Assembly: GCA_019414245.1 (NCBI GenBank)
Contig: DXMK01000007.1
Coordinates: 272,959 to 336,958, forward strand
Source of the DNA: Collinsella sp.
Lineage (GTDB): Bacteria > Actinomycetota > Coriobacteriia > Coriobacteriales > Coriobacteriaceae
Reading direction: 5' to 3'
DNA length: 64,000 bases
Shown here: piece by piece, positions 19,504-27,847 of the stretch
How the letters are laid out: each line of letters starts with the position of its first letter
How positions within the stretch are numbered: the stretch's first letter is position 1
Program-made: the position numbers and the translations under genes
The notes under the pieces: model-generated
The model's input: only the letters and a program-made list of their open reading frames with translations
Told to the model about the DNA's origin: nothing
The model's database searches: none

Positions 19504-19515
19504 TGGCATATGTCA
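19504..19515. promoter_or_regulatory. Operator-like palindrome 2 (TGGCATATGTCA)
   Basis: Second copy of the motif with one mismatch, extended by flanking TTC/GAA into an 18-bp near-perfect palindrome (TTCTGGCATATGTCAGAA). Just upstream of the DUF134 -35 box and about 90 bp before thyA, so it could affect both divergent genes. Confidence 0.65.
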
Positions 19516-19602
19516 GAAAATGAGGGCTTATGTTTGGGCTGTGGGGCCGCGTGCGCCTGGGCTACAATGAATCTCGCTTGTAGGCGACTGACAGGAGGGT
19601 CA

Positions 19603-20451
19603 ATGAGCAAAGCTGATCAACAGTTTGTATCCATGTGCTGCGACATTCTGGACCATGGCACCACCACCGAGGGCCAAAAGGTCCGTCCGGTGTGGGAGGA
19701 CGGCACCCCTGCCTATACCATTAAAAACTTTGGCGTTACGGCGCGCTACGACCTGCGCGAGGAGTTCCCTGCGCTCACCCTGCGCCGCACGGCGCTTAAG
19801 TCTGCGATGGACGAGATTTTGTGGATCTATCAAAAGAAGTCCAATAACGTCCATGACCTCAACAGCCATATTTGGGATGAGTGGGCCGACGAGACCGGCT
19901 CCATCGGCAAGGCCTACGGGTACCAGATTGGCCAGAAGAGCCATTATGCCGAGGGCGATTTCGACCAGATGGACCGAGTGCTGTACGATCTTAAGCACAC
20001 ACCGTACAGTCGCCGCATTATGACGAACACCTATGTGTTCAGCGACTTGTCCGAGATGCACCTGTATCCGTGCGCGTACAGCGTGACGTATAACGTGACG
20101 CAGCGTCCGCAGGACGATAAGCCCACGCTCAACATGATTCTCAACCAGCGCAGCCAGGATATTTTGGCCGCAAACAACTGGAACGTGTGCCAGTACGCCA
20201 TTCTGCTCATGATGGTTGCGCAGTCGGTCGATATGATTCCTGGCGAGCTGCTGCACGTGATCGCCGACGCCCATATCTACGACCGTCATGTCGATATCGT
20301 ACGCGAGCTTATCGAGCGTCCGCAGTTTGCGGCGCCTAAGGTAACGCTGAACCCCGACGTGCACGATTTCTATGCGTTTACGACCGACGACCTGATCGTG
20401 GAGGGCTACGAGCACGGCCCGCAGGTCAAGAACATTCCCATCGCGGTGTAG
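19603..20451 (+). CDS. thyA: Thymidylate synthase ThyA (Bacillus/phage phi3T type)
   Basis: Methylates dUMP to dTMP using methylene-tetrahydrofolate. ATG 19603 has AGGAGGG upstream; the open frame extends further 5' but without translation signals. 282 aa. Features: LLWIYQ-type segment (here EILWIYQKKSNNVHDLNSH), HIWDEWADETGSIGKAYGYQ, RRIMTNTYVF, catalytic Cys in HLYPCAYSVTYNV, LNQRSQDILAANNWNVCQYA and HVIADAHIYDRHVD. The pattern matches the shorter B. subtilis ThyA subfamily rather than E. coli ThyA. Followed 9 bp later by folA, which regenerates the folate. Confidence 0.93.
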   Translation: MSKADQQFVSMCCDILDHGTTTEGQKVRPVWEDGTPAYTIKNFGVTARYDLREEFPALTLRRTALKSAMDEILWIYQKKSNNVHDLNSHIWDEWADETGSIGKAYGYQIGQKSHYAEGDFDQMDRVLYDLKHTPYSRRIMTNTYVFSDLSEMHLYPCAYSVTYNVTQRPQDDKPTLNMILNQRSQDILAANNWNVCQYAILLMMVAQSVDMIPGELLHVIADAHIYDRHVDIVRELIERPQFAAPKVTLNPDVHDFYAFTTDDLIVEGYEHGPQVKNIPIAV

Positions 20452-20460
20452 GTGGCGGGC

Positions 20461-20979
20461 ATGACGTGTAAGCTTTCTGCCATCGTCGCCGTGTGTGAAG
20501 ACTGGGGCATTGGCTGCGAGGGCGATATGGTCGTGTCCAATCGCGCCGACATGCGCCATTTTGTGGCGTGCACCAAAGGTTGCCCGGTTATTATGGGGCG
20601 CAAGACACTGCTGAGTTTTCCCGGTGGGCGTCCACTCAAGAACCGTCGCAATATCGTGCTTACCCGCGACGAGGATTTTGCTGTCGAGGGCGTCGACGTG
20701 GTGCATAGCATCGACGAGGCGCTCGCCGCGGTTGCCGATGAGCCCGTTGCCTGGGTGATCGGTGGCGGCGAGGTGTATCGGCAGTTTTTGCCGTATTGCG
20801 CCGAGGCCGAGGTCACGCACAACCATTGCACTCATGCCGTGGACACGTACTTTCCCGATTTGGACGCCGATCCCGCGTGGGAGATTGCGTGGCGTGGCGG
20901 TGTTGCCACGATTGCCTCGGGCGAGGGCGACGAGGGTGTCGATTATGAGTTCGTGACGTATCGTCGCGTTGAGGCGTAA
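20461..20979 (+). CDS. folA: Dihydrofolate reductase
   Basis: NADPH-dependent reduction of dihydrofolate, coupled to ThyA. I use ATG 20461 (172 aa); GTG 20452 is also in frame but lies right against the thyA stop. Motifs: KLSAIVAVCEDWGIGCEGDM (N-terminal strand and loop), VIMGRKTLLSFPGGRPLKNR, RNIVLTRDEDF, WVIGGGEVYRQFLPYC and the C-terminal DYEFVTYRR. Normal length. thyA-folA is a common operon. Confidence 0.95.
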   Translation: MTCKLSAIVAVCEDWGIGCEGDMVVSNRADMRHFVACTKGCPVIMGRKTLLSFPGGRPLKNRRNIVLTRDEDFAVEGVDVVHSIDEALAAVADEPVAWVIGGGEVYRQFLPYCAEAEVTHNHCTHAVDTYFPDLDADPAWEIAWRGGVATIASGEGDEGVDYEFVTYRRVEA

Positions 20980-21023
20980 ATCGCCTGGCGTGAACGGTAT
21001 TATCGGGTTGATTGAATGTATGG

Positions 21024-21048
21024 GGCGGCGCTTAGCGTCGCCTCGTTT
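21024..21048 (+). terminator. Terminator of thyA-folA
   Basis: 8-bp stem GGCGGCGC / GCGTCGCC (one G-T pair), 3-nt loop TTA, then TCGTTT. Confidence 0.6.
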
Positions 21049-21088
21049 GGTATAGATGTGCTGTAAAGAAGGGTGCGGGCAGGCTGCT

Positions 21089-22003
21089 ATGACTGATGCC
21101 GTTGAGGTTCTGCGAATTGATTCGCTCGAGGACGAGCGGCTCGATGCCTACGTGCGACTGACCGAGCGTGAACTGCGCTGCGTGCTAGAGCCGCAAAAGG
21201 GCATCTTTATCGCCGAGAGCGCCAAGGTTATCGAGCGCGCGGTTCGCGCCGGATATGAGCCGGTGAGCTTTCTTTTGGGCGAACGCTGGCTCGACCAGAT
21301 GATGCCGCTGTTTGAGCGCCTGGTTGTGCGCGAGGGCGCAGGTCCGGTTCCTGTGTTCGTGGCTTCCATGGAACTCATGGAGCAGCTGACGGGCTTTAAC
21401 GTGACGCGCGGTGCGCTCGCGGCGTTTCGTCGCCCGCGGCAGATTCCGGTTGATGAGTTCTTGGGCGGCGTCGTCGAGGCGGCGGGGGATCGTCCGGTGC
21501 GTGTGTGCGTGCTTGAGGGTATTGTCGATCACACCAATGTTGGCGCGATTTTTCGCTCGGCTGCCGCATTGAACGTTGACGGTATTTTGGTCAGCCCGAC
21601 GTGCTGCGACCCGTTGTACCGTCGCTCGGCCCGCGTGAGCATGGGCACCGTGTTTCAGGTTCCGTGGACGCGTATTGGCAGTGAGGCGCGCGTATGGCCG
21701 CATGATGGGCTGGCGGCGCTGCACGATGCCGGCTTTTCGTGTGCCGCCATGGCGTTGACGGATGATTCGGTGTCGCTGGACGATCCAGTGCTGCAGGAGA
21801 TTGACCGCTTGGCGATTTTTATGGGCACCGAGGGTGCCGGCTTGGGCGCCAAGACCATTGCCGGCTGTGACCACGCGGTGCGCATTCCGATGGCGCACGG
21901 GGTCGATTCGCTCAACGTGGCCGCGGCGAGCGCCGTCGCCTTTTGGCAGCTGTGCCCGCACGTGAGCAATGAGTATCACTACCAGCCGGGTTTGTATCAC
22001 TAG
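21089..22003 (+). CDS. TrmH/SpoU-family RNA 2'-O-methyltransferase
   Basis: SAM-dependent ribose methyltransferase of the SPOUT knot family acting on tRNA or 23S rRNA. 304 aa from ATG 21089; an upstream ATG at 21056 is in frame and neither has a good ribosome site, so the start is uncertain. An N-terminal substrate-binding domain (EPQKGIFIAESAKVIERAVRA) precedes the knot motifs: GIVDHTNVGAIFRSAAAL (motif 1), IFMGTEGAGLGAKTI (motif 2) and IPMAHGVDSLNVAAASAVAF (motif 3). The exact target nucleotide cannot be read from sequence. Confidence 0.9.
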   Translation: MTDAVEVLRIDSLEDERLDAYVRLTERELRCVLEPQKGIFIAESAKVIERAVRAGYEPVSFLLGERWLDQMMPLFERLVVREGAGPVPVFVASMELMEQLTGFNVTRGALAAFRRPRQIPVDEFLGGVVEAAGDRPVRVCVLEGIVDHTNVGAIFRSAAALNVDGILVSPTCCDPLYRRSARVSMGTVFQVPWTRIGSEARVWPHDGLAALHDAGFSCAAMALTDDSVSLDDPVLQEIDRLAIFMGTEGAGLGAKTIAGCDHAVRIPMAHGVDSLNVAAASAVAFWQLCPHVSNEYHYQPGLYH

Positions 22004-22128
22004 GCAGTTATTCCGCACCGTGCTCTAATTCGGGGTGTTTCGGTCGCCGCCAGTCGGTGCTAAGCTGGTTTTGGCTTTGGTTTTAAATTGCTGTTTTGTT
22101 GTTTGACGTATGCGTGTGGGGAGGGCGT

Positions 22129-23478
22129 GTGGCTAAGAAATCTACGGCTATCGATGTAACGCAAGGTGTCATTTGGCAGCAATTACTGTCGCTGTGCGTT
22201 CCCATCTTTTTTAGTTCGTTTTTTCAGCAGGCCTATACGCTTATCGGTACGTATATCGTCGGTCAGTTTGGCGGCAAGCTTGCGCTGGGCGGCATTCAGG
22301 CCACGATGGTGCTCACCGAGCTCTGCATTGGCTTTTGCGTTGGCGTCGGTGCCGGCTGCGCGGTCATTACCGGTCAGTATTTTGGCCAGCACGATGATGA
22401 GCGACTGAGTCGTTCGGTCCATACGGCCATGACGCTTGCGCTGGTGGGCGGTATCGTTTTCTCGATTCTTGGCATAGTGTTCGTTGAGCCCATGCTGGTG
22501 CTTATGAACACGCCGCATGAACTATTGGCCGAGGGCGTGGCCTATGCTCGCTGTTATTTTGCCGCGATGGTTGCGGCACTGCTGCTTAATATGGGAACCG
22601 CACTGCTGCGTGCCGTGGGCGACACACGCGGGCCCGCCGTGATCATTGCCTCTGGCTGCCTGGTTAACGTGGTGCTGGATATCATCTTTGTCGCTGTGTT
22701 GCATATGGAGGCGCTGGGCTGCGGCATCGCAGTGGCGCTGACCATTTGCTCCAATGCAACGATGATCGTGTTTCGCATGATGCGCGCTCCGGGCGCATGG
22801 CGTCTTTCGCTGTCTAAGCTCGGCATCGATCGCGGTATTTGCAAGAGCATGATTTCGTGTGGTCTGCCGCTTGGCTTTCAGTCTGCTGCCTATTCGATTT
22901 CCAATGTTTTGATTCAGGTGTCGGTCAACTCGTTTGGTGCCGCTGTCACCACGGCGTGGGGTCTTTCGGGCCGCTTAGATGGCATTGTCTGGATGGTTAC
23001 CGAGGCGCTCGGCGTGTCGATCACCACGTTCTCGGCACAGAACTTTGGCGCGCGCAACTACGAGCGCATGCGCAAGGGCTACCATACGTCGCTCGTGCTG
23101 TCGTTTATGCTCATTGGTGGCCTGTCTGCCGTGCTGCTGGTGTTCTCGGGTCCGTTGTCGCGTCTGTTTGTCGACGATGCTTCGATTTCGGCGTACACCA
23201 CGACGATTCTTCATTTCATCGCGCCGTTCTACGCGATCTTCTCGATTATCGAAAACGCGTCGGGCTCCATTCGCGGTGCCGGCGTGAGCTTGCAGCCTAT
23301 GATGCTCACCATCTTTGGCACCGTTGTCTTGAGGGTGATCTGGTTGTTTGCGATCATGCCTTTCGATCCGTCGCTCGAGCATCTACTGCTGGTCTACCCC
23401 GTAACGTGGCTCATTACGGCCACGATGTTCACCATCTACCACCACAGCGGCAACTGGCTAGGCCGCGCCACCGCCTAA
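22129..23478 (+). CDS. MATE-family multidrug/metabolite exporter
   Basis: Integral membrane antiporter of the multidrug and toxic compound extrusion family (449 aa, about 12 hydrophobic segments). GTG 22129 is preceded by GGGGAGGG; the frame extends further 5' without signals. Family features: WQQLLSLCVPIFFSSFFQQAYTLIGTYIVG at the first helix (quoted in part: SLCVPIFFSSFFQQAYTLI), VGQFGGKLALGGIQA, and the symmetric half starting MISCGLPLGFQSAAYSISN. The substrate is unknown. Faces cobO tail to tail. Confidence 0.92.
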   Translation: MAKKSTAIDVTQGVIWQQLLSLCVPIFFSSFFQQAYTLIGTYIVGQFGGKLALGGIQATMVLTELCIGFCVGVGAGCAVITGQYFGQHDDERLSRSVHTAMTLALVGGIVFSILGIVFVEPMLVLMNTPHELLAEGVAYARCYFAAMVAALLLNMGTALLRAVGDTRGPAVIIASGCLVNVVLDIIFVAVLHMEALGCGIAVALTICSNATMIVFRMMRAPGAWRLSLSKLGIDRGICKSMISCGLPLGFQSAAYSISNVLIQVSVNSFGAAVTTAWGLSGRLDGIVWMVTEALGVSITTFSAQNFGARNYERMRKGYHTSLVLSFMLIGGLSAVLLVFSGPLSRLFVDDASISAYTTTILHFIAPFYAIFSIIENASGSIRGAGVSLQPMMLTIFGTVVLRVIWLFAIMPFDPSLEHLLLVYPVTWLITATMFTIYHHSGNWLGRATA

Positions 23479-23479
23479 T

Positions 23480-23560
23480 GATCCCTTGGGGCGGAAGAAA
23501 ATGGATCATTGCTCTCCGTCGTGATGTCGATGATCCGTTTTCCTCCGTCCCCTTCGGATC
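23480..23560. repeat. Large imperfect inverted repeat between MATE and cobO (GGGGAC family)
   Basis: Arms of about 30 nt (23480-23509 and 23530-23560) pair with a few G-T pairs and one bulge. The minus strand reads AAGGGGACGGAGGAAAACGG, giving the same GGGGAC core as other intergenic palindromes here. Also positioned to act as a bidirectional terminator for the convergent genes. Confidence 0.7.
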
Positions 23561-23562
23561 AA

Positions 23563-24048
23563 TTAGTATTCGATGCCTTGGCGGGCCAGGAGGCCTTCGT
23601 CGAAGTAGTGTTTGACGGGGCGCATTTCGGTGACCAGGTCGGCGAGGTCCGCGAGGGGCAGCAGGCCGCGGCCGGTCAGTATGAGCTCTGTGGTGTCGGG
23701 TTTCATCGCGATCAGTTCCTCGGCATCCTCGCGCGTCACGAAGCCGCGGCGCATGGCCTCGCCGAGTTCGTCCAAAATCAGAACGTCGACCTGTGAGATC
23801 TGCTCGCGTGCGAGCTCCATGATCTGTGCGGCGCAAGCCTCGGGCGTGTCGCGGTCGGCCTGTACGATGCGCAGACCCAAACGGGGCGCCGCACCATGCT
23901 CGGCGCAGTGCAGTTTCTTGGCAAACTGCAGCATAAGCACGTCGAGTCCGTAGCCCGTCGCGCGCAAGGCGAGCCCCAGCGCAGCCGTCGTCTTGCCCTT
24001 GCCGTCGCCTGTATAGATTTGAACCTTGCCGACTTACAGTGATGCCAT
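23563..24048 (-). pseudogene. cobO: Corrinoid adenosyltransferase CobO/BtuR with an in-frame ochre codon near the start
   Basis: ATP:cob(I)alamin adenosyltransferase makes adenosylcobalamin. On the minus strand ATG 24048 follows AAAGGACAG, but the frame reads Met-Ala-Ser-Leu-stop (TAA at 24036-24034) and then continues open as VGKVQIYTGDGKGKTTAALG, i.e. the complete Walker A that defines the family, on to LILTGRGLLPLADLADLVTEM and the end at 23563. The first usable start after the stop is TTG 23967, which would remove the P-loop and abolish ATP binding. So either the gene is broken by a nonsense change, the base is a sequence error, or initiation/readthrough is unusual. The rest of the frame is intact, pointing to a recent event. 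Confidence 0.7.
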
Positions 24049-24125
24049 CTCTGTCCTTTCGTGCCCGGCGTCGGTTTATCGCCGTCCGGGTTGGGTATTC
24101 TAGAAAGCATTATCAACCCCAGTAG

Positions 24126-26033
24126 ATGGAGTTCAAGCAGATGGAGATGGATGACAACAAGCGTAGACGGAATATGATCCTCTACGTGCTCATCGCCTTC
24201 GTCGTCTACCTCGTGCTCTCGACCGTTCTGTTCCCCAACATCGGTCACACGCAGCAGATTACGAAGACCGATTACTCGACGTTTGTCAAAGCGCTCGATA
24301 AGAAGAGTGTCGACAAGGTCGAGTACAACACGGACGATTACTCGATTTATTACACCAAGAAGGGCGAGGACGAGAACATCGCCTATAAGACGACCGGTGT
24401 GCCGAACGATGCGGGCTTTACCGATCGCGTGCTTGAGTCTGGCGCTTCGCTGGAGTCGGTCGTTCCCGATAAGAACTCGGGTTTGATGACCTACTACCTG
24501 CTCACACTCATTCTTCCCATGGCGATTTTCTTCCTCATCGGTTGGTGGCTCAACCGCCGCATGAAGAAGGCTATGGGCGATGACGGCCCGTCGATGAACT
24601 TTGGCGGCGGCGGTTTTGGCGGCGGCGGACTGGGTAAGTCCGGCGCGCGCGTGATCGCCTCCAAGGACGTGGGCGTGACCTTTAAGGACGTCGCCGGCCA
24701 GGAAGAGGCCAAGGAGTCTCTCAAGGAGGTCGTCGACTTTCTGGAGAAGCCGCAGCGCTACGAGGAGATCGGCGCCAAGCTGCCGCGCGGTGCTCTCCTT
24801 GTTGGCCCTCCGGGTACCGGTAAGACCCTGCTTGCCAAGGCTGTTGCCGGCGAGGCCGGTGTTCCGTTCTTTAGCATTTCGGGCTCTGAGTTCGTTGAGA
24901 TGTTTGTTGGTCGCGGCGCTGCAAAGGTTCGTGACCTGTTTAAGCAGGCCAAGGAAAAGGCCCCGTGTATCGTCTTTATCGATGAGATCGATACCATCGG
25001 TAAGAAGCGCGATGGCGGCGGCTTTAGCGGCAACGACGAGCGCGAGCAGACGCTCAATCAGTTGCTGACCGAGATGGATGGCTTCGATAACCACAAGGGT
25101 ATCGTTGTCCTTGCCGCAACCAACCGTCCCGACAGTCTCGATCCCGCTCTACTGCGCCCCGGTCGTTTTGACCGCCGCATCCCCGTTGAGCTGCCCGATC
25201 TGACCGGCCGCAAGAACATCCTCGAGCTGCATGCCAAGAGCGTGAAGACCGAGCCGCCGATCGACCTGACCGCGATTGCCCGCGCCACGCCCGGTGCCTC
25301 GGGCGCCGACCTGGCCAATATCATCAACGAGGGCGCCCTGCGCGCCGTTCGCGAGGGTCGCAAGCGTGCAACCCAGGACGACTTCGAGGAGTCGGTGGAG
25401 GTCGTCATTGCCGGTCAACAGCGTAAGTCCACGGTGCTGTCCGACCACGAGAAGCAGGTCGTTTCTTATCACGAGATCGGCCATGCCATCGTCGCTGCCC
25501 GCCAGAAGGGCTCTGCGCCGGTCACGAAGATCACCATCGTGCCGCGCACGAGCGGTGCTCTTGGTTATACCATGCAGGTCGAGGAGGACGAGCGCTTCCT
25601 GACGACGCGCCAGGAGGTCTTGGACAAGCTCGCTGTCTATTGCGGTGGCCGCGCAGCCGAGGAGCTCATCTTTGGTGAGATGACGACCGGCGCCGCCAAC
25701 GATATCGAGCAGGCCACCAAGCTCGCCCGTAATATGGTGACGCGCTTTGGTATGTCCGACGAGTTTGGCATGATGGCGCTCGGTACCGTGCAGAACGCGT
25801 ATCTCAATCAGGACACGTCGCTCACCTGCGCCCCCGGTACGGCCGAGCGCGTGGACGCGATTGTCGCCAAGCTGATCGAGGATGCGCACGACCGCGCTTT
25901 GCAGATTCTGAAGGAGAACAAGTTTAAGCTCCACGAGCTGGCTCGTTATCTGTATAAGAAGGAGACCATCACGGGCGAGGAGTTCATGAACCTCCTCACG
26001 CGCGAGAATCCGCTGATGCCCAAGCAACAGTAA
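24126..26033 (+). CDS. ftsH: Membrane AAA+ zinc protease FtsH
   Basis: ATP-dependent membrane metalloprotease for quality control. 635 aa from ATG 24126; ATGs at 24141 and 24147 are in frame and could be the true start. Two membrane segments flank a small external domain (MILYVLIAFVVYLVLSTVLF near 18-37 and YYLLTLILPMAIFFLIGWWL near 123-143). AAA module: Walker A VGPPGTGKTLLAKA (about 227), Walker B CIVFIDEID (about 280), SRH in LLRPGRFDRRI. The protease zinc motif is HEIGH (about 449-453), followed by EELIFGEMTTGAANDIEQAT. A 21-nt Gly-rich linker region (GGGGFGGGGLG) precedes the AAA domain. Confidence 0.97.
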   Translation: MEFKQMEMDDNKRRRNMILYVLIAFVVYLVLSTVLFPNIGHTQQITKTDYSTFVKALDKKSVDKVEYNTDDYSIYYTKKGEDENIAYKTTGVPNDAGFTDRVLESGASLESVVPDKNSGLMTYYLLTLILPMAIFFLIGWWLNRRMKKAMGDDGPSMNFGGGGFGGGGLGKSGARVIASKDVGVTFKDVAGQEEAKESLKEVVDFLEKPQRYEEIGAKLPRGALLVGPPGTGKTLLAKAVAGEAGVPFFSISGSEFVEMFVGRGAAKVRDLFKQAKEKAPCIVFIDEIDTIGKKRDGGGFSGNDEREQTLNQLLTEMDGFDNHKGIVVLAATNRPDSLDPALLRPGRFDRRIPVELPDLTGRKNILELHAKSVKTEPPIDLTAIARATPGASGADLANIINEGALRAVREGRKRATQDDFEESVEVVIAGQQRKSTVLSDHEKQVVSYHEIGHAIVAARQKGSAPVTKITIVPRTSGALGYTMQVEEDERFLTTRQEVLDKLAVYCGGRAAEELIFGEMTTGAANDIEQATKLARNMVTRFGMSDEFGMMALGTVQNAYLNQDTSLTCAPGTAERVDAIVAKLIEDAHDRALQILKENKFKLHELARYLYKKETITGEEFMNLLTRENPLMPKQQ

Positions 26034-26060
26034 CGCCGCGGCCGAGCCAGTAAACGCCGA

Positions 26061-26097
26061 CGCCCCATTTGAGCAGCTTTCTCAAATGGGGCGTTTT
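26061..26097 (+). terminator. Terminator of ftsH
   Basis: 13-bp stem CGCCCCATTTGAG / CTCAAATGGGGCG with a 7-nt loop and TTTT. Confidence 0.85.
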
Positions 26098-26114
26098 GCT
26101 TGAGAGGGATGGAA

Positions 26115-26570
26115 ATGAAGATCGTGGTGAGCGCCTGCTTGATGGGCGAGAGCTGCAAGTATAACGGGCTCAATAACTACCACCGCGCGTTGGTCGAGGC
26201 TTGCGAGCGCACGGGGACCGAGGTCCTCCTCGTGTGCCCCGAGGTCTTTGGCGGCCTGCTCACGCCGCGCAAGCCGTCCGAGATTGTGAACGGCGAGGTT
26301 CGTACCTGCGAGGGCATCTCGGTTGATCGTGAATTTCGCCTGGGTGCCCAACGTGCGCTCGATATGTGCGAGCAGGCAGGCGGACCGGAAGAGATAGTCG
26401 CGTGCATCCTTCAGGACCGCAGCCCCTCGTGCGGTGCGGGTCACATCTACGACGGCACCTTTAGCAGTACGCTCACCGCGGGCAACGGTGTTTTCGTCGA
26501 CCTGCTCCTGCGCCACGGCTACCGTGTGATCCCGGCAAGCGAGTTCGACCCCAGCATGCTGGGGCAATAA
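26115..26570 (+). CDS. DUF523 family protein
   Basis: 151-aa cytosolic protein of the DUF523 (YbbK-like) family; biochemical role unknown. ATG 26115 chosen since GAGAGGG lies 6-7 bp upstream (ATG 26109 is too close). Family marks: MKIVVSACLMGESCKYNG with two Cys, LLVCPEVFGGLLTPRKPSEI, and ILQDRSPSCGAGHIYDG. The conserved cysteines suggest metal or Fe-S binding, but that is inference. Own transcription unit between two terminators. Confidence 0.88.
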   Translation: MKIVVSACLMGESCKYNGLNNYHRALVEACERTGTEVLLVCPEVFGGLLTPRKPSEIVNGEVRTCEGISVDREFRLGAQRALDMCEQAGGPEEIVACILQDRSPSCGAGHIYDGTFSSTLTAGNGVFVDLLLRHGYRVIPASEFDPSMLGQ

Positions 26571-26609
26571 AAAACCACCACAAGGGCACTGCTCCCTTGT
26601 GGTGGTTTT
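26571..26609. terminator. Bidirectional terminator (CCACCACAA type)
   Basis: Perfect 16-bp stem AAAACCACCACAAGGG / CCCTTGTGGTGGTTTT with a 7-nt loop, between convergent DUF523 and dehydrogenase genes; A-run and T-run serve both strands. The outer 13 nt of each arm are repeated in the hairpin at 34210-34250. Confidence 0.85.
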
Positions 26610-26618
26610 GGCCTGGGT

Positions 26619-27701
26619 CTAGAGCGTGTGGCCGTAGGCGTTGGCGGTCTTGATGGCGGCGGCGAATTTTTCGTCGGTGAAGGGCTCCGGGTTGCCTTGC
26701 TTCCACTCGTTGGTGGCGTGCGCGTGCTCGCACAGGGCAGGGATATCGGTCTCGGAAAGCCCGACCTGCTCAAGCGTTACGGGCAGCCCCATCTGCTTGT
26801 TGAAGTCAGCATAGCGCTTAAGGTTCTCGGTGTCGCCCGTGTAGGCGAACAACACCAGCACGCCCAGGCTTACGACTTCGCCGTGCAGGTAGGTGCCCTC
26901 ACGCGGAATGCTGCAGGTGGCGTTGTAGAACGCGTGCGCCACGCTCGAGTTGTAGTAGTAATCGTTCTGGTTGGTCAGGTTCGAGACATAGCCCGTGTTG
27001 ACCACGATGTCGAGCGCGATCTGCTTGACGGCCTCGCTCGACAGATTCTGACGAACGTCCTCAAGACCCTGAACACCATAGGTAAACAGCGGCTCGGAAC
27101 AGGTGTGGGCAAGAGCCAGGCCAAGGCCGGCGGTGTGCTCCAGGTCGCCGGCGCTCGTGGCGTACTCGACTTCGGGCTGCTTGGACAGGGCGTCGCCCAC
27201 GCCGGCCCAGAAGTACTCCGCCGGAGCCTCGGCGATGATCTTGGGATTGATGAAGATGTGCGCCGGTCGGTTGGGGTACGAATAGCCCTCGAGCGATCCA
27301 TCGTCGTTGTAGACGACGGCAATGGCGGTCGCGGCGGAACAGTTAGAGCAAATCGTCGGCACCGTAAAGACAATCTTCTTGAGCTCGATTGCCGCTGTCT
27401 TGACGGTGTCGAGTGCCTTGCCGCCGCCACAGGCGATAAGCACGTCTGCCTGCTGGCAAGCGGGGGAGTTCACGACCTTGGCGATATTGGCACGCGTACT
27501 GTTGGTGCCGTAGACGCGCGTCTCCAGAATCTCGACGTCGGTACCTTCAAGCGCCGCCTCGATGCCCGGCAGCGCCGCAGCTAGGGCTCGCTTTCCACCA
27601 ATGATGGCGACTTTCTTCGCGCCGTACTCCGCCAGTGCGGCGGGCAGCTCGGTAAAGCAATCCTCGCCGACGGTGTAGTCGCTCATTCCGATTGTGCGCA
27701 T
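26619..27701 (-). CDS. Iron-containing alcohol dehydrogenase / glycerol dehydrogenase-like protein
   Basis: 360-aa NAD(P)-dependent dehydrogenase of the GldA/iron-ADH fold. ATG 27701 follows AGAAGG with a 5-bp gap. Motifs: nucleotide-binding VLIACGGGKALDTVKTAA (GGGKxxD), TVPTICSNCSAATAIAVVY (the PT/S-CS segment), the first part of the metal site around GVGDALSKQPEVEYA, and YLHGEVVSLGVLVLFAYTG with the conserved His. The substrate (glycerol, another polyol or a phosphonate-type compound) cannot be told from this. Transcribed away from ileS. Confidence 0.88.
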   Translation of the reverse strand: MRTIGMSDYTVGEDCFTELPAALAEYGAKKVAIIGGKRALAAALPGIEAALEGTDVEILETRVYGTNSTRANIAKVVNSPACQQADVLIACGGGKALDTVKTAAIELKKIVFTVPTICSNCSAATAIAVVYNDDGSLEGYSYPNRPAHIFINPKIIAEAPAEYFWAGVGDALSKQPEVEYATSAGDLEHTAGLGLALAHTCSEPLFTYGVQGLEDVRQNLSSEAVKQIALDIVVNTGYVSNLTNQNDYYYNSSVAHAFYNATCSIPREGTYLHGEVVSLGVLVLFAYTGDTENLKRYADFNKQMGLPVTLEQVGLSETDIPALCEHAHATNEWKQGNPEPFTDEKFAAAIKTANAYGHTL

Positions 27702-27847
27702 GGCAGCCTTCTTTCGTTAGTTAAAGTGCTTTCAGGTATTTTGCTCCTAGAGAAGGCTAACGACCACGAGAAATTTCTTACGTATGAAACCAGTGTTGAG
27801 GGTTTTTCGCCGGCGCGGAACGTGCTAGCATACTCCGCATAAGCGTT

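Noticed and set aside
19033..19602. N-terminal extension of thyA
   Set aside because: The frame is open upstream but runs antisense over the DUF134 gene and promoter; AGGAGGG before ATG 19603 fixes the start.
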